64,000 bases of DNA from Flavobacterium zhairuonense (lineage in GTDB: Bacteria; Bacteroidota; Bacteroidia; Flavobacteriales; Flavobacteriaceae), in assembly GCF_004352915.1 (NCBI RefSeq), contig NZ_SJSY01000064.1:95171-159170 (forward strand), read 5' to 3'. The position numbers and the translations under genes are program-made. This document shows positions 61,955-64,000 of the stretch, piece by piece; position 1 is the first letter of the stretch; the number at the start of each line of letters is the position of its first letter. The notes under the pieces were generated by a model. The model did not search any database. It saw only the letters and a program-made list of their open reading frames with translations, and was not told the origin of the DNA.

Positions 61955-64000
61955 ATGAAGAAAAACAAACCTATTAATCTTCGAAACCAAGTTGCTGCAA
62001 TTATGGTTTTGTTTAGTGTTGCAACTGGTTCGGCGCAAACTACGCCAGACTCTAAAAAGCCTAGTGATGCGCAACTGTACACGTTGGCTGATAAATATTT
62101 GAAATCTTCGATTAAAAAAGAAATTAAACCTGATGGTGAAGTATTTCTGCAAAGAAATATGGATGATTACCTAGCATTAACAAATAAGAAAAATGCGGTC
62201 ACTAGTAAGCCAGGCTCAGCTGAAAAACATGATGAGTTAGAATGCGATCATAATGGAGAACTTTTGAAAGAGTACCTAAACAGACCTCATCCTTCTGTGC
62301 TAACAATGACTAAATATTTTGCTGATGCCAGCAAGGAGTTTGGTGTTCCTGTAGAAATTTTGATGGCTGTTGGACAAGTTCAAAGTAACTGGGCACAGGT
62401 ATCATCTTCTTTTTATGGATCTTGGGGTGTAATGGGATTGATTGAAAGTGACTATAACAATCAAATTGTTGAAGGCGCAAAATTAATCAAATCTACTCCG
62501 GAGGCTATTAAAACAGATGCAAAAACGAATATTAGAGCAGCTGCAGCTTTGCTTAAAAGTTATCAGAAGAATGCAAATCCAAAAGGACTGGCAGATTGGT
62601 TTGATGCAGCTCGTGAATTAACTGGTTTGAAAGATGAAGCGATGAAAACTTCATTGGCAGAACGTTTTTTTAAAGTAATTAAAGAAGGCTCCAAAACAGT
62701 TACACTTTGGAAAGAAATCATTGACATTAAAGGAAATGTAGTAACGATTCCAACGGCTAAAACTTCAAAAGGTTCTACTGCTAAAGGAAGTGCGACTGAA
62801 GCAGTTATGGCTGTTGATTACCCTGGTGCTTTATCAAGAATTACAGCTTGTAATTATGGTGTAGGACGTAATGGATATGGTATTGATTACTATTTTGTAC
62901 ACTATATGGCGACAGGTACTTATGAAGGTGCTATTTCTTATTTTAATGATTGCAGCAGAACAACGCCAACTTCGGCACACTATTGTATTCGTAATTCCGA
63001 TGGTCAGATTTCGCAAGTAGTTCGTGAGGCTGACCGTGCTTATTCTCAGGGAGTTTCTGGATATCCACAGTGGAATGGAGCAGGAGTTAGTACAGAACAT
63101 GAAGTATTGGCAACAAACTTATCAATGTGGGACAGCCAGCCAATGTTAAATGCCGCCGCCGCTCTTGCAATTGATGTTTGTGATAGAGCGGGTGTTCCAA
63201 AAACAAGACGAGTAACTAATGGAAATCGTGGAATTTACGGTCATAACGACGTAAATACAGGAACAGATTGTCCTAACCTTACAACGGCTCGTTGGAATGT
63301 TTTATTAGCTAAAATTGCTGCTGGAAGTACAACGAATGTTCCTGTACCTACAGCGCCTACAGCAGGCCAAATTTATGTGAGTACACCAGTTAACTTTACT
63401 TGGGATTCTACAGTTTCAGGAGCAGATTACCGTATTCAGGTTTCTAAATCGAGTTCAGGATGGAATTCTACAGACGGATTTACATCGGCAACTACGCCAA
63501 ATAGTACTGTAGTTGTAAACGATGTTGTAAATACGGTAAAAACATATTCTTGGAATGCTACAAGTACAGCTGTTTCAGAATCTCCAATAGGAGGAACTGT
63601 TTACTATTACACTATTAGAAGTTACAGTGCTGCAACCGGAACTTCAAATTATTCTTCTCCAGTAAGTTTTACTCCAAAAAGTGCTGGCTGTACTGTGCCG
63701 GGAACAACCTCAATTACGGTTGATAATTTAGCTGCGACTTTGGTTGGAGCTTGGACATCTACTTCAGCAACAGCAGGATACATTGGGACAGATTATATTC
63801 ATGATGGCGATACTGGAAAAGGAACTAAATCGGCGACTTTTACTCCATCAATTGCACAAAGAGGCAAATATGAAGTATTCATCAACTTCACAGCAGGAAC
63901 AAATCGTCCAACAAACGTTCCTGTCGATATTATTGATGAAAACGGAACAACTACCGTTACAGTAAACCAACAAATCAATAATGCGACTTGGGTTTCATTA
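61955..64000 (+). CDS. secreted peptidoglycan amidase, modular (cut by window edge)
   Basis: The frame from the ATG at 61955 is open to the window end (682 codons). Order: signal peptide (VAAIMVLFSVATGSAQT); about residues 110-255 a lysozyme/transglycosylase-like helical region (VEILMAVGQVQSNW, FYGSWGVMGLI) whose usual Glu reads Gln; residues 285-460 an Amidase_2/PGRP-like zinc amidase with FVHYMATG, SAHYCIRNSDG and the ligand cluster YGHNDVNTGTDCPN; then a fibronectin-III-like and a golvesin-type module nearly the same as those of the preceding protein. Amidase_2 enzymes cut the MurNAc-L-alanine bond. A T9SS domain is expected beyond the edge. It likely lyses or digests other bacteria's walls. 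Confidence 0.85.
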   Translation, partial: MKKNKPINLRNQVAAIMVLFSVATGSAQTTPDSKKPSDAQLYTLADKYLKSSIKKEIKPDGEVFLQRNMDDYLALTNKKNAVTSKPGSAEKHDELECDHNGELLKEYLNRPHPSVLTMTKYFADASKEFGVPVEILMAVGQVQSNWAQVSSSFYGSWGVMGLIESDYNNQIVEGAKLIKSTPEAIKTDAKTNIRAAAALLKSYQKNANPKGLADWFDAARELTGLKDEAMKTSLAERFFKVIKEGSKTVTLWKEIIDIKGNVVTIPTAKTSKGSTAKGSATEAVMAVDYPGALSRITACNYGVGRNGYGIDYYFVHYMATGTYEGAISYFNDCSRTTPTSAHYCIRNSDGQISQVVREADRAYSQGVSGYPQWNGAGVSTEHEVLATNLSMWDSQPMLNAAAALAIDVCDRAGVPKTRRVTNGNRGIYGHNDVNTGTDCPNLTTARWNVLLAKIAAGSTTNVPVPTAPTAGQIYVSTPVNFTWDSTVSGADYRIQVSKSSSGWNSTDGFTSATTPNSTVVVNDVVNTVKTYSWNATSTAVSESPIGGTVYYYTIRSYSAATGTSNYSSPVSFTPKSAGCTVPGTTSITVDNLAATLVGAWTSTSATAGYIGTDYIHDGDTGKGTKSATFTPSIAQRGKYEVFINFTAGTNRPTNVPVDIIDENGTTTVTVNQQINNATWVSL

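Overview
The window reads as a chromosomal segment of a soil- or plant-type Flavobacterium or close relative (Bacteroidota). The evidence is the AT-rich sequence, the absence of Shine-Dalgarno sites, promoters of the TTG / TAnnTTTG type, two SusC/SusD pairs, an ECF sigma/FecR pair, many lipoproteins and a C-terminal type IX secretion sorting domain. No rRNA, tRNA, CRISPR array, transposase or phage gene was recognised.

Layout. 1-4.0 kb (minus strand): a two-component block with a CHASE3 histidine kinase, a CheY-like regulator and a multi-HAMP sensor protein cut by the window edge; a 43-copy heptanucleotide array lies between the last two. 4.5-10.6 kb: small independent genes, namely a CAP-domain lipoprotein, a TrmH-type methyltransferase, an AraC regulator beside a TetX-like flavin monooxygenase, an unrecognised lipoprotein and a ROK regulator. 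11.1-36.4 kb: sixteen plus-strand genes forming a polysaccharide utilisation locus (PUL 1): two paralogous GHL10 lipoproteins, a NagX-like membrane protein, a periplasmic FAD oxidoreductase, an SGNH esterase, an N-acylglucosamine 2-epimerase, SusC, SusD, a surface glycan-binding lipoprotein, a YkuD-type L,D-transpeptidase-like protein, GH92, GH20, an unknown lipoprotein, a DUF4434-like TIM barrel and two MFS transporters. A class A beta-lactamase-like lipoprotein and a LacI regulator follow. 39-41.7 kb (minus): a CBM9-like/PKD protein and a GH28 enzyme. 41.9-50.6 kb (minus): PUL 2, made of ECF sigma, FecR anti-sigma, STN-type SusC, SusD and a phosphodiesterase/alkaline phosphatase fusion. 51-57 kb: a roadblock-like protein, a surface beta-helix protein, an exported actin-fold (Ppx/GppA-like) protein, an MFS exporter and a solitary BstXI-like restriction endonuclease. 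58-64 kb: two large secreted modular proteins, GHL10 and a peptidoglycan amidase, that share duplicated modules.

How the genes may work together. PUL 1 has the parts to bind (SusD, glycan-binding lipoprotein), import (SusC), trim (GH20 beta-N-acetylhexosaminidase, GH92 alpha-mannosidase, GHL10, SGNH) and internalise (MFS) a GlcNAc/mannose-containing glycan; the epimerase, the NagX-like protein and the NagC-type ROK regulator agree with amino-sugar catabolism. The unusual part is the presence of enzymes of peptidoglycan-active families (YkuD, serine beta-lactamase-like) in the same run, and a third GHL10 protein beside a peptidoglycan amidase 20 kb away. This suggests, without proving it, that peptide-bearing glycans such as peptidoglycan fragments or glycopeptides are the substrate. 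PUL 2 ends in a fusion that could strip phosphate from phosphodiesters, so it may serve phosphorus scavenging. Both loci carry palindromic repeats at gene junctions.
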